A DNA stretch of 28,678 bases from Clostridiaceae bacterium (lineage in GTDB: Bacteria > Bacillota > Clostridia > Oscillospirales > Acutalibacteraceae): positions 1-28,678 of the forward strand of contig CAJGCA010000015.1 in NCBI GenBank assembly GCA_904501705.1, read 5' to 3'. Shown piece by piece: positions 22,824 through 28,678 of this stretch. Made by a program: the position numbers and the translations under genes. Each line of letters starts with the position of its first letter. The stretch's first letter is position 1. The notes beneath the pieces are model-generated. The model had not been told where the DNA came from, did not search any database, and worked only from the letters and a program-made list of their open reading frames with translations.

Positions 22824-24287
22824 ATGTCGGATAATTGGAATAAGATCGAACCCGAGCAGCCCGTAGAGTCTGTTGTTGAGCCTGTGCCTGTGGAGAAACA
22901 GCCCACGGAGCCAGTGGTGGCATCTGAGCCGCCCGTAGAGCCCACGCCGGCACCTGAGCAGCCCGTCACGCCGCCGTATAACGGCTGGAGTAGCGACGGC
23001 AGCTATCGCTACGTGCCGCCGCGCACCGAGCAACCGTCTCAACCGACACCGCCGCCCACGTATCCTTCGGGTAGCGCTTACGGTGATCACGCGTATCGCG
23101 GCGTCCCGACGCCGCCTGCACCGCAGCCCCCGAAGAAAAAGGGCAACGGCTGGATGGTCGCGCTGGCGATCGTCTGTGCAGCGGCTGTGGTTGTGTCCGT
23201 TGTGTTTTTGGGCATCGGGCTGGTCAGCAGTCACGATCCGCAGCCGAACACCTCGAATGCGGACGACACCGTCTCCGAGGTTGTGAATAATAACGCACCG
23301 TCGCTGGAGATCACCGATTGGGACGACAATGACGGTGGGCTGAGTAATAAAGAGATCGTTAACCGCAACTTTAACGCCACGGTCGTAATCACGACGTACG
23401 TTGAGAACGGCAGTTATAACTTCGGCGAGAGCGCGCTGTCTGAGGCGGGTGGTGCCAGCGGCATTATTATGAGCGCCGATGGCTATATTATCACCAACTG
23501 GCATTGTGTCATCAATGAGGACACGGGCAAGCCGTATGATCGCGTGGATGTCACGACCTACAGCGGTAAGTTGTATGAAGGTGCCGAGGTGATCGGTGCG
23601 GATGAGTCGACCGACCTTGCGGTCATTAAGATCAATGCAAGTGGACTGACAGCCGCACAATTCGGCGACAGCGCGGCGCTGGCGGTTGGTGACCGTGTCG
23701 TTGCGCTCGGTAACGCCGCGGGGCTGTCTTGGACGGCAACCTTTGGCTACGTATCGGCGCTGGCGCGTGACGTATATGACGACACGGGCTATGCCATTAA
23801 ATGCCTGCAGGTGGATGCGGCGATCAACCCCGGCAACTCCGGCGGCCCGCTGCTCAACAATCAAGGTCTGGTCGTCGGCATCAACTCCGCCAAGATTGCC
23901 GCAACGGGTTATGAGGGGCTCGGCTTCTCTATCCCGATCAATGAGGCGAAGTCCGTGCTGGATGCGTTGCTCAAATACGGCTATGTCAAGGGCCGCGTGG
24001 CGCTGGGCGTGATGGGACAGACGGTATCCTCGGGGATGTACAACGGCTTCCTCATCACCAGCATCGAGAAGGGCTCTTGCTTTGAGGGCACCGATGCGGC
24101 GGCGGGCGATCTGATCGTCGGCGTGGATGATGTGGAAGTGAAGGATTACGGCACGCTGCGCAGTGAGCTGGCAAAGCACAAGGTCGGTGACCGCGTAACG
24201 GTCAAGCTGTTGCGCTCCAACCGCAACGGGCGTGTGACTTCCTTTACCGTGACGGTTACGCTCAAGGAGCAAAAAATAACCTATTAA
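22824..24287 (+). CDS. htrA: HtrA/DegP-like S1C serine protease with PDZ domain
   Basis: A 487-residue membrane-anchored protease of the cell envelope that degrades misfolded proteins. The first 105 residues are a cytoplasmic, disordered Pro/Glu/Val-rich region (repeated EPV and PTP), followed by KKK and a membrane span (110-134). The trypsin-like domain contains His227 (TNWHCVI), Asp264 (ESTDLAVIKI) and Ser339 (INPGNSGGPLL), so the triad is complete. The last 100 residues are a PDZ domain (GVMGQTVSSGMYNGFLIT, then AGDLIVGVDDVEV). ATG 22824 is chosen because GGAAAGG lies 11 bases upstream. It follows a two-component pair, as often seen for stress proteases. Confidence 0.92.
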   Translation: MSDNWNKIEPEQPVESVVEPVPVEKQPTEPVVASEPPVEPTPAPEQPVTPPYNGWSSDGSYRYVPPRTEQPSQPTPPPTYPSGSAYGDHAYRGVPTPPAPQPPKKKGNGWMVALAIVCAAAVVVSVVFLGIGLVSSHDPQPNTSNADDTVSEVVNNNAPSLEITDWDDNDGGLSNKEIVNRNFNATVVITTYVENGSYNFGESALSEAGGASGIIMSADGYIITNWHCVINEDTGKPYDRVDVTTYSGKLYEGAEVIGADESTDLAVIKINASGLTAAQFGDSAALAVGDRVVALGNAAGLSWTATFGYVSALARDVYDDTGYAIKCLQVDAAINPGNSGGPLLNNQGLVVGINSAKIAATGYEGLGFSIPINEAKSVLDALLKYGYVKGRVALGVMGQTVSSGMYNGFLITSIEKGSCFEGTDAAAGDLIVGVDDVEVKDYGTLRSELAKHKVGDRVTVKLLRSNRNGRVTSFTVTVTLKEQKITY

Positions 24288-24295
24288 GTGACAAC

Positions 24296-24322
24296 AGCCT
24301 CTGCTTCGGCAGAGGCTTTCGT
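24296..24322 (+). terminator. Terminator after the htrA-like gene
   Basis: Stem AGCCTCTGC (24296-24304) / GCAGAGGCT (24309-24317) with a stable TTCG loop and trailing TTCGTT. The T tract is short, so leaky read-through into the carboxypeptidase gene is possible. Confidence 0.75.
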
Positions 24323-24362
24323 TGCGTTCTGGTTGTTACACTGTGTAGAGAGGGTTGAGGGA

Positions 24363-25430
24363 ATGAACCACTATCCGATCGGCGAAACCGCTGAGCAGCG
24401 GGCGCACCGCCGCGCACGCAAACGGCGGCTGTATCGTTTGCGACAGAGGATAATTGAATTGGGCGTGCTGGCGGTGTTGGTGGCGGCGGTGGCGATTCCC
24501 GTAAGTATTGCGCACCGTCGATCCGCGGAGCAGACCGATCAGACGCCGTCGTCGGTCGGCGAGCCGTCTCCCGCGCCGAAGCCCGTCTATCCCGTTTATA
24601 CCGCCGACACAGTCACGCTGACCGATGCCGTGGATGCGGATTACGCGCTATTAATGGATGTCAATGAAAACCGCGTGCTCGCCGCCAAGGGTGCAGATGT
24701 GCGCACCTATCCCGCGTCGGTGACTAAGGTGATGACTCTGCTCGTCGCGGTGGAGAATATCACGGATTTCACTGACACCTTTACGATGACCTATGCGATC
24801 ACAGATCCGCTGTATCTGGCGAATGCGACGGTTGCGGGCTTCTCAAATAACGAAGAGGTAACGATGGAAGATCTGCTGTACGGCACCATTTTGCCCTCGG
24901 GCGCGGATGCGTGTCAGGCGCTCGCGGAATACGTCGCGGGGTCGGATGAGGCGTTTGTGGAGCTGATGAACAAGCGCGCACAGGAGATGGGACTCAAAAA
25001 TACGCACTTCACCAATACCAGTGGTCTTCACGATAAAGACCACTACACCACCGCCGAAGATATGGCGGTGATCCTGCGGGTAGCGATGGAGAATCCGCAT
25101 TGTCGACAGGTGCTGTCGACCTATCAATACACCACTGCGTCGACATCGCAGCATCCCGAGGGCATTCTGCTAACGAGCACGCTGTTTGGACGAATGTACG
25201 GCACAGAGCCCGACGGCGCGACGGTGATCGCCGGCAAGACGGGCTACACCACTGAGGCGGGACACACCGTGGTCAGCTATGCTAAGGGCCTCGACGGACA
25301 CGATTACATTCTGGTGACGCTCAAGGGCAGTAATCGCTGGAAGGCGACCTTTGATACGATCGATATGTACACCGAATTTTCTCCGCTTTCCGAGAATACT
25401 GAAGCGAGCAAGACCTCAGCCGCCGGCTGA
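24363..25430 (+). CDS. D-alanyl-D-alanine carboxypeptidase (DacA/DacF-type PBP)
   Basis: A 355-residue low-molecular-weight penicillin-binding protein that trims the terminal D-Ala from peptidoglycan stem peptides. A basic cytoplasmic tail (1-30) and a membrane segment (31-50) precede the peptidase S11 domain. Active-site motifs: SVTK (Ser119, Lys122), SGA (179-181) where the family usually has S-x-N, and KTG (292-294). Unlike typical DacA/DacF it ends shortly after the catalytic domain without the C-terminal beta domain and amphipathic anchor, so it is held by its N terminus. ATG 24363 has AGAGAGGG 9 bases upstream; an upstream in-frame GTG would place the htrA terminator inside the gene. 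Confidence 0.88.
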   Translation: MNHYPIGETAEQRAHRRARKRRLYRLRQRIIELGVLAVLVAAVAIPVSIAHRRSAEQTDQTPSSVGEPSPAPKPVYPVYTADTVTLTDAVDADYALLMDVNENRVLAAKGADVRTYPASVTKVMTLLVAVENITDFTDTFTMTYAITDPLYLANATVAGFSNNEEVTMEDLLYGTILPSGADACQALAEYVAGSDEAFVELMNKRAQEMGLKNTHFTNTSGLHDKDHYTTAEDMAVILRVAMENPHCRQVLSTYQYTTASTSQHPEGILLTSTLFGRMYGTEPDGATVIAGKTGYTTEAGHTVVSYAKGLDGHDYILVTLKGSNRWKATFDTIDMYTEFSPLSENTEASKTSAAG

Positions 25431-25441
25431 GGTCTTGCTCG
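25406..25441. terminator. Bidirectional hairpin between the carboxypeptidase and DUF4363 genes
   Basis: A 15-base stem GAGCAAGACCTCAGC (25406-25420) / GCTGAGGTCTTGCTC (25426-25440) spanning the carboxypeptidase stop codon and ending one base before the stop of the minus-strand gene. T tracts are short on both sides. Confidence 0.65.
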
Positions 25442-25822
25442 TTATAGGATGTTCTGCAAAGTCGGCATTTCGGATGCTGCCAACAGCTCCAGTTGAACGC
25501 GGCAGCGGGTGCTTTCCATATAGAACTCTTCACTGTCTCCATCTTTCAGGATGGAGGGGAGCAATGCAAGATTCTCCCGACACTGGATCAGATCGCCGTG
25601 CGCCATAAAATAGGGAAAGAAGCGTGTGCGGCGGATGTATTCGTCCTCGAGCGCAACGGCGAGCTCGTAGGCACGCGTTTCTTTGCCTTGGTCGTACGCG
25701 GCGACGACGGCATCAAGGCCGTCGAGCAGCACGTCGACTTGCTGCCGCTGATAGAATAGGGTGGATATGCATAAAGTGATGATAGCGGCGAAGATGCCGC
25801 CGGCTAACCATAGACGCTTCAT
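25442..25822 (-). CDS. DUF4363 family membrane-anchored protein
   Basis: A 126-residue protein with an N-terminal membrane segment (about 4-23, LWLAGGIFAAIITLCISTLF) and a helical extracytoplasmic part rich in Leu, Glu and Arg (ALEDEYIRRTRFFPYF, then HGDLIQCRENLALLPSIL). This matches DUF4363 proteins, which in spore-forming Clostridia sit next to DUF421 genes. ATG 25822 is chosen because AAGGAAGTG lies 6-7 bases upstream and it makes the ATGA overlap with the DUF421 stop. The function is unknown; co-transcription suggests it works with the DUF421 protein in the membrane. Confidence 0.8.
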   Translation of the reverse strand: MKRLWLAGGIFAAIITLCISTLFYQRQQVDVLLDGLDAVVAAYDQGKETRAYELAVALEDEYIRRTRFFPYFMAHGDLIQCRENLALLPSILKDGDSEEFYMESTRCRVQLELLAASEMPTLQNIL

Positions 25823-26502
25823 CCGTGCACTTCCTTTTTGGTGAGCAGGAACACGTCGCCGCTCTTGGTTGCCGTAAGCAGGAAGACATCCTCTTGCTGA
25901 CAGCCACGTCTTTTGAGTTGACGCGTGAGCCACTGATCGTTGAGGTCACAGAGGGCCAATCCCCAGTCGGAGCGCCTGCCGTCGCTGATGATGACCACAG
26001 GCATTCCGTTGTCGGGCGGTTTTTTCGGCGTAACATCGCCGATGGTCGCGGGCTGATATTGGGGATAGCAGTAGACGCTGATCTTGCCGTTTGTCTCAGC
26101 AATGGCATATTGCACTTGACGCAGATCGAAGATGTTTTGCTGTCGCAAAGACTCTATGAGGTCATCGACGGTAAGACGCAGGCGCCGCATCGCCTGTTCG
26201 TCTACCTTGCCGTCTTTAATAACGGGAATGGGGGAGCCGCTGATCAGACGGGAAAAAGGGGCGAATTTAAGCATCAAGCAGGAGAGCATGATCTCCAGCG
26301 CCACCAACACAAGGATGGGGAGAACGCCGTTAAACAGCGGGAGTGTGTTTTCCTGCATCGGCACAGCCGCGAGATCGGAGAGCAGCAGTGTCACCACCAA
26401 CTCGGATGGCTGCAGTTCGCCGAGCTGTCGTTTGCCCATAACGCGCATCGCCGTCATCAGCAGAAAATAGAGAATGACTGTGCGGATGATGGATATAGCC
26501 AA
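25819..26502 (-). CDS. DUF421 (YetF-like) membrane protein
   Basis: A 227-residue DUF421 protein. Three N-terminal membrane segments (about 3-21, 34-52 and 59-80) are followed by a cytoplasmic domain starting with SRLISGSPIPVIKDGKVDEQAMRRLRLTVDDL, the diagnostic YetF-like block. The C-terminal part (about 160-225) is a second small domain with alternating strands. Functions are poorly known; Bacillus YetF-like proteins are found in spore membranes. The start is TTG 26502, supported by GGAGGG 7 bases upstream and by the MAISIIRTVILYF N terminus. The DUF4363 gene overlaps its stop, so the pair is one operon. Confidence 0.85.
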   Translation of the reverse strand: MAISIIRTVILYFLLMTAMRVMGKRQLGELQPSELVVTLLLSDLAAVPMQENTLPLFNGVLPILVLVALEIMLSCLMLKFAPFSRLISGSPIPVIKDGKVDEQAMRRLRLTVDDLIESLRQQNIFDLRQVQYAIAETNGKISVYCYPQYQPATIGDVTPKKPPDNGMPVVIISDGRRSDWGLALCDLNDQWLTRQLKRRGCQQEDVFLLTATKSGDVFLLTKKEVHG

Positions 26503-26623
26503 TATGCGCCCTCCTTTTTGATTAGCGTAACAAGATTATGGTGCGCGTTTGCGTGGGTTTTATGTGCGAAAAAGCGAAAAGCGAAAATTCCGTAAAAAAA
26601 CAAAAGATTTTTTCATTTTAGGC

Positions 26624-26652
26624 TTGACAAGCGGGGGAGAAAACGCTATAAT
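26624..26652 (+). promoter_or_regulatory. Promoter of tRNA-Arg
   Basis: A perfect sigma-A consensus promoter: TTGACA (26624-26629), 17-base spacer, TATAAT (26647-26652), 24 bases before the tRNA. Confidence 0.93.
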
Positions 26653-26676
26653 TCTATGCGTTGACTAAATCAACAC

Positions 26677-26753
26677 GCGCTCGTAGCTCAGCTGGATAGA
26701 GTGCTTGACTACGAATCAAGAGGTCAGGGGTTCGAGTCCCTTCGGGCGCGCCA
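26677..26753 (+). tRNA. tRNA-Arg(ACG)
   Basis: A complete cloverleaf with CCA encoded. The acceptor pairs GCGCTCG with CGGGCGC; the D arm is AGCTCAGCTGGATAGAG; the anticodon stem CTTGA/TCAAG encloses loop CTACGAA with anticodon ACG (read as inosine-CG, for CGU/CGC/CGA); the T arm is GGGGTTCGAGTCCC. The discriminator base is G. It is followed by a strong terminator and by two further copies of its 3' end downstream. Confidence 0.96.
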
Positions 26754-26754
26754 A

Positions 26755-26792
26755 ACAAAAGAGCCGTACGCTTATGCGTACGGCTCTTTTGT
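26755..26792 (+). terminator. Terminator of tRNA-Arg
   Basis: A 17-base stem ACAAAAGAGCCGTACGC (26755-26771) / GCGTACGGCTCTTTTGT (26776-26792) with loop TTAT. Confidence 0.9.
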
Positions 26793-26946
26793 TTAGCGCT
26801 TGTAGGGGTGCGAGAAATCCTGCTAGTTTGCCTGTTTTCGCCGATAGGCGAAATGGCGATCGTTTAGAGCGACAAGGGCAAACTATAGGACTTCGGCGGC
26901 AGAAAAGATTGACGGTGGGGCAGAGAACTGTTCCCGCCGAATGTCC

Positions 26947-26970
26947 GGGGTTCAGAGTCCCTTCGGGCGC
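26947..26970 (+). repeat. Partial copy of the tRNA-Arg 3' end (T arm and acceptor)
   Basis: Matches the tRNA sequence from GGGGTTC to GGGCGC with one inserted A in the T loop. It lacks the discriminator base and CCA. Confidence 0.75.
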
Positions 26971-26987
26971 ATCTTATTTACGCCATC

Positions 26988-27006
26988 GTCCCTTCGGGCG
27001 CGCCAA
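26988..27006 (+). repeat. Exact 19-base copy of the tRNA-Arg 3' end (att-like core)
   Basis: GTCCCTTCGGGCGCGCCAA is identical to 26736-26754 of the tRNA including CCA and the following A. A tRNA 3' end repeated as a direct repeat is the usual outcome of tyrosine integrase insertion. Confidence 0.75.
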
Positions 27007-27040
27007 GGATTGTAGCAAGGATTGTAGCAATAAGTGTAGC
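27005..27040 (+). repeat. Three tandem 12-base repeats
   Basis: AAGGATTGTAGC twice in exact copies (27005-27016, 27017-27028), then AATAAGTGTAGC (27029-27040) with three differences. They directly adjoin the att-like core, so they may be integrase arm sites or the end of a lost integrase gene. Confidence 0.7.
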
Positions 27041-27095
27041 AATAAAAAGCCGTTTTTTACCGCTATGGGTGTCAAATGGGTGTCAGAAATCTTCA

Positions 27096-27124
27096 TTGAA
27101 AATCTACCGAAACTATGCTATAAT
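27096..27124 (+). promoter_or_regulatory. Promoter of the methyltransferase gene
   Basis: TTGAAA (27096-27101), 17-base spacer, TATAAT (27119-27124), 30 bases before the ATG. Confidence 0.75.
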
Positions 27125-27154
27125 CGTTTCATTACTATTCGGTGGGGTATAGCA

Positions 27155-27826
27155 ATGACCGCTAAATTGTTTTTCGAAGCCATAATCAAGTTCCTGCTTG
27201 GCGTTGTACTGCTCGGTGTATTGTTGTTCTTGCCTGCGGGAACGTTTGCGTACGTGAATGGTTGGCTGTTAATAGGCATCTTATTTATCCCGATGTTTTG
27301 CGCAGGCATTGTGATGATGTGCAAAAATCCTGCGCTTCTGGCAAAACGGCTCAACGCAAAGGAAAAGCAATCAGACCAAAGTGTGGTAGTAAAACTCAGC
27401 GGACTGATGTTTTTGATTGGCTTTATCGTTGCAGGGCTTGGCGTTCGTTTTGACTGGTACACTTTGCCAAAAGGGGTTACATACTTTGCTGCGGTGGTGT
27501 TTATCATCGCATATATTCTGTATGCCGAGGTGCTCAGGGAGAATACTTATCTCAGCCGCACCATTGAGGTGCAAGAAAACCAGCAGGTGGTCGACACGGG
27601 GCTGTACGGCATTGTACGACATCCGATGTATGCGGTAACGGTGCTACTGTTCTTGTCTATACCGTTAGTGCTCGGCTCGGTTTATGCTTTTGTCGTGTTT
27701 CTTGCTTACCCATGGATTATTGCCAAGCGTATCAAAGGTGAGGAAGAATTTTTGGAAAAGGAACTTACGGGTTATCGCGAATACAAACAAAAGGTTAAAT
27801 ACCGCTTAATTCCGTTGATATGGTGA
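27155..27826 (+). CDS. Isoprenylcysteine carboxyl methyltransferase-like membrane protein
   Basis: A 223-residue membrane protein of the ICMT/PEMT-like group, which use S-adenosylmethionine to methylate lipid-linked or small substrates. Several membrane segments are visible (about 8-28, 34-53, 76-96, 105-122 and 168-190). The conserved catalytic block is VDTGLYGIVRHPMYA (about 146-160), followed by the Glu-containing helix EEEFLEKELTGYREYKQ near the C terminus; these are the S-adenosylmethionine-binding elements. ATG 27155 has GGTGGGG 7 bases upstream. The gene is clearly more AT-rich than its neighbours and lies just beyond att-like repeats, which suggests acquisition. The substrate is unknown. 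Confidence 0.82.
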   Translation: MTAKLFFEAIIKFLLGVVLLGVLLFLPAGTFAYVNGWLLIGILFIPMFCAGIVMMCKNPALLAKRLNAKEKQSDQSVVVKLSGLMFLIGFIVAGLGVRFDWYTLPKGVTYFAAVVFIIAYILYAEVLRENTYLSRTIEVQENQQVVDTGLYGIVRHPMYAVTVLLFLSIPLVLGSVYAFVVFLAYPWIIAKRIKGEEEFLEKELTGYREYKQKVKYRLIPLIW

Positions 27827-27833
27827 TTTTGTA

Positions 27834-27862
27834 TTGACTTTTTTATGGCACGCGATTACAAT
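27834..27862 (+). promoter_or_regulatory. Promoter of the HAD phosphatase gene
   Basis: TTGACT (27834-27839), 17-base spacer, TACAAT (27857-27862), 23 bases before the ATG. Confidence 0.75.
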
Positions 27863-27885
27863 TTGCTTAATAAGGAGGCGTTGAT

Positions 27886-28659
27886 ATGGACGCTATTAAG
27901 AATAAAATCGGTTTTATCTGCGATATGGACGGTGTCATCTACCACGGCAACAAAGTGCTTGACGGCGTCGTGGAGTTTGTTAACTGGATGATTGAGAATA
28001 ATAAGAAGTTTGTGTTCCTCACCAACAGCCCCGAGCGCACGCCGCACGAATTGAGCATGAAGCTACAACGCATGGGGCTCAACGTGTCGGCGCGGCATTT
28101 CTACACCAGCGCGATGGCAACGGCAGAGTTTCTCAGCAGCCAGAAGCCGGGCTGCACCGCCTACGTCATCGGCGAGGCGGCGCTGTCCAAGGCGCTGTAC
28201 GACGTCGGTATCTATATGAACGACGTCAACCCCGATTACGTCGTTGTGGGTGAGACGCGTACTTACAGTTTTGAGAAGATCGAAAAGGCGATTGAGCTGG
28301 TCAACAAGGGCGCGCGCCTCATCGGCACCAACCCCGATATTACGGGACCGACCGAGCGCGGCGTGATGCCTGCGACGGGTGCGCTGATTGCGCCCATCGA
28401 GATCGCGACGAATAAGAAGGCGTACTTTGTCGGCAAGCCCAATCCCGTGATGCTGTGCCACGGGCTGCGAAAGCTCGGCTGCCACAGCGAGGAGATTGCC
28501 TTTATCGGCGACCGTATGGACACCGATATCATCGCTGGTATCGAGTCGAATGTTGATACCGTGCTGGTGCTCAGCGGCGTTACCGCCCGTGAGGATATCG
28601 ACAACTACCCCTATCGCCCCAAATACATCCTTGACGGTGTCGGCGATCTGGTGAAATAA
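27886..28659 (+). CDS. HAD-IIA phosphatase (NagD/AraL-like)
   Basis: A 257-residue HAD-superfamily hydrolase, subfamily IIA. Motif I is DMDGVIY (Asp13, Asp15), motif II is FLTNSP, the cap region follows (about 65-180) with YVVVGETRTYSFEKI, motif III Lys lies in VGKPNP, and motif IV is IGDRMDTDI. Members dephosphorylate sugar phosphates or nucleoside monophosphates such as UMP; the exact substrate is not readable. ATG 27886 has AAGGAGG 7 bases upstream. The gene is intact, ends 19 bases before the window end, and its GC-rich codon use returns to that of the rest of the window. Confidence 0.92.
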   Translation: MDAIKNKIGFICDMDGVIYHGNKVLDGVVEFVNWMIENNKKFVFLTNSPERTPHELSMKLQRMGLNVSARHFYTSAMATAEFLSSQKPGCTAYVIGEAALSKALYDVGIYMNDVNPDYVVVGETRTYSFEKIEKAIELVNKGARLIGTNPDITGPTERGVMPATGALIAPIEIATNKKAYFVGKPNPVMLCHGLRKLGCHSEEIAFIGDRMDTDIIAGIESNVDTVLVLSGVTAREDIDNYPYRPKYILDGVGDLVK

Positions 28660-28678
28660 CAAAAAATCCTCCGCGATA

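Larger units (their letters stand above)
26793..27095. other. Non-coding remnant region downstream of tRNA-Arg
   Basis: About 300 bases without a convincing gene. It holds an imperfect long inverted repeat (26814-26895) with an inner hairpin, two partial copies of the tRNA 3' end (26947-26970 and 26988-27006), three 12-base tandem repeats (27005-27040) and a direct repeat TGGGTGTCA at 27065-27084. An open frame reads across it, the tRNA and the terminator, which argues against a real protein. I interpret it as the scar of an integrated element. Confidence 0.6.

Noticed and set aside
22674..24272. A long open frame (532 residues) on the minus strand opposite the htrA-like gene
   Set aside because: It lies antisense to a gene with complete catalytic motifs, is rich in Arg and His as expected for a GC-rich shadow frame, and has no ribosome binding site or family pattern.
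24288..24362. Upstream GTG start for the carboxypeptidase
   Set aside because: It would include the hairpin terminator of htrA and has no binding site; the ATG at 24363 is preceded by AGAGAGGG and leads straight into the anchor.
27005..27040. CRISPR or minisatellite from the 12-base repeats
   Set aside because: Only three units, directly adjacent, too short for CRISPR repeats; better explained as an att-associated feature.
26705..27154. N-terminal extension of the methyltransferase reading frame through the tRNA and its terminator
   Set aside because: The frame is open by chance; it runs over a tRNA gene, a terminator and repeats. The promoter at 27096-27124 and the binding site before 27155 define the true start.

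Overview
The window looks like a chromosomal segment of a GC-rich Clostridia species, probably in the Oscillospiraceae/Ruminococcaceae neighbourhood. The reasons are Gram-positive style ribosome binding sites with frequent TTG and GTG starts, near-consensus sigma-A promoters with 17-base spacers, a two-gene minimal SUF system, a DUF421/DUF4363 pair typical of spore-forming Firmicutes, a GntR(YtrA-type)/ABC operon, and zapA next to a U32 peptidase. The taxon is inferred from gene content, not from a marker gene.

Positions 1-6815 hold a compact phage-derived module. A CI/LexA-like repressor (minus strand) faces a rightward operon: small ORF, small terminase, coiled-coil protein, large terminase, membrane microprotein, portal, scaffold-like protein, capsid, connector-like protein, small ORF and a strong terminator. 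There are DNA packaging and head genes but no tail, lysis, replication or integrase genes up to the terminator. Its rightward promoter is followed at once by a terminator-like hairpin, a layout like phage late promoters controlled by antitermination. The module may be a prophage remnant or a capsid-forming satellite.

Positions 6825-10317 hold a four-gene operon with its own promoter and terminator: HPr-kinase-like protein, PqqD-like protein, S24/S26-type peptidase and an exporter-type ABC transporter. These part types occur in ribosomal-peptide (RiPP) maturation and export, but no precursor is visible.

Positions 10317-13644 hold trmL (minus), a YtxH-like small protein, and an operon of a single-pass membrane protein with SmsC/SmsB-like (SufC/SufB-type) genes. 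A cluster of five alternating GTAGGGG hairpin repeats follows (13655-13870).

Positions 13935-19213 are on the minus strand: a GntR-ABC-permease-lipoprotein operon, and a zapA-U32 peptidase operon. Diverging from zapA is hemW, followed by a PhoB-type response regulator and histidine kinase, an HtrA-like protease and a D-Ala-D-Ala carboxypeptidase. An 11-base sequence two bases downstream of the -10 box is shared by the gntR and htrA promoters, suggesting a common regulator.

Positions 25442-28678 hold the DUF421/DUF4363 pair (minus), tRNA-Arg(ACG) with two downstream copies of its 3' end (traces of integration), an AT-richer methyltransferase gene that looks acquired, and a NagD-type HAD phosphatase.
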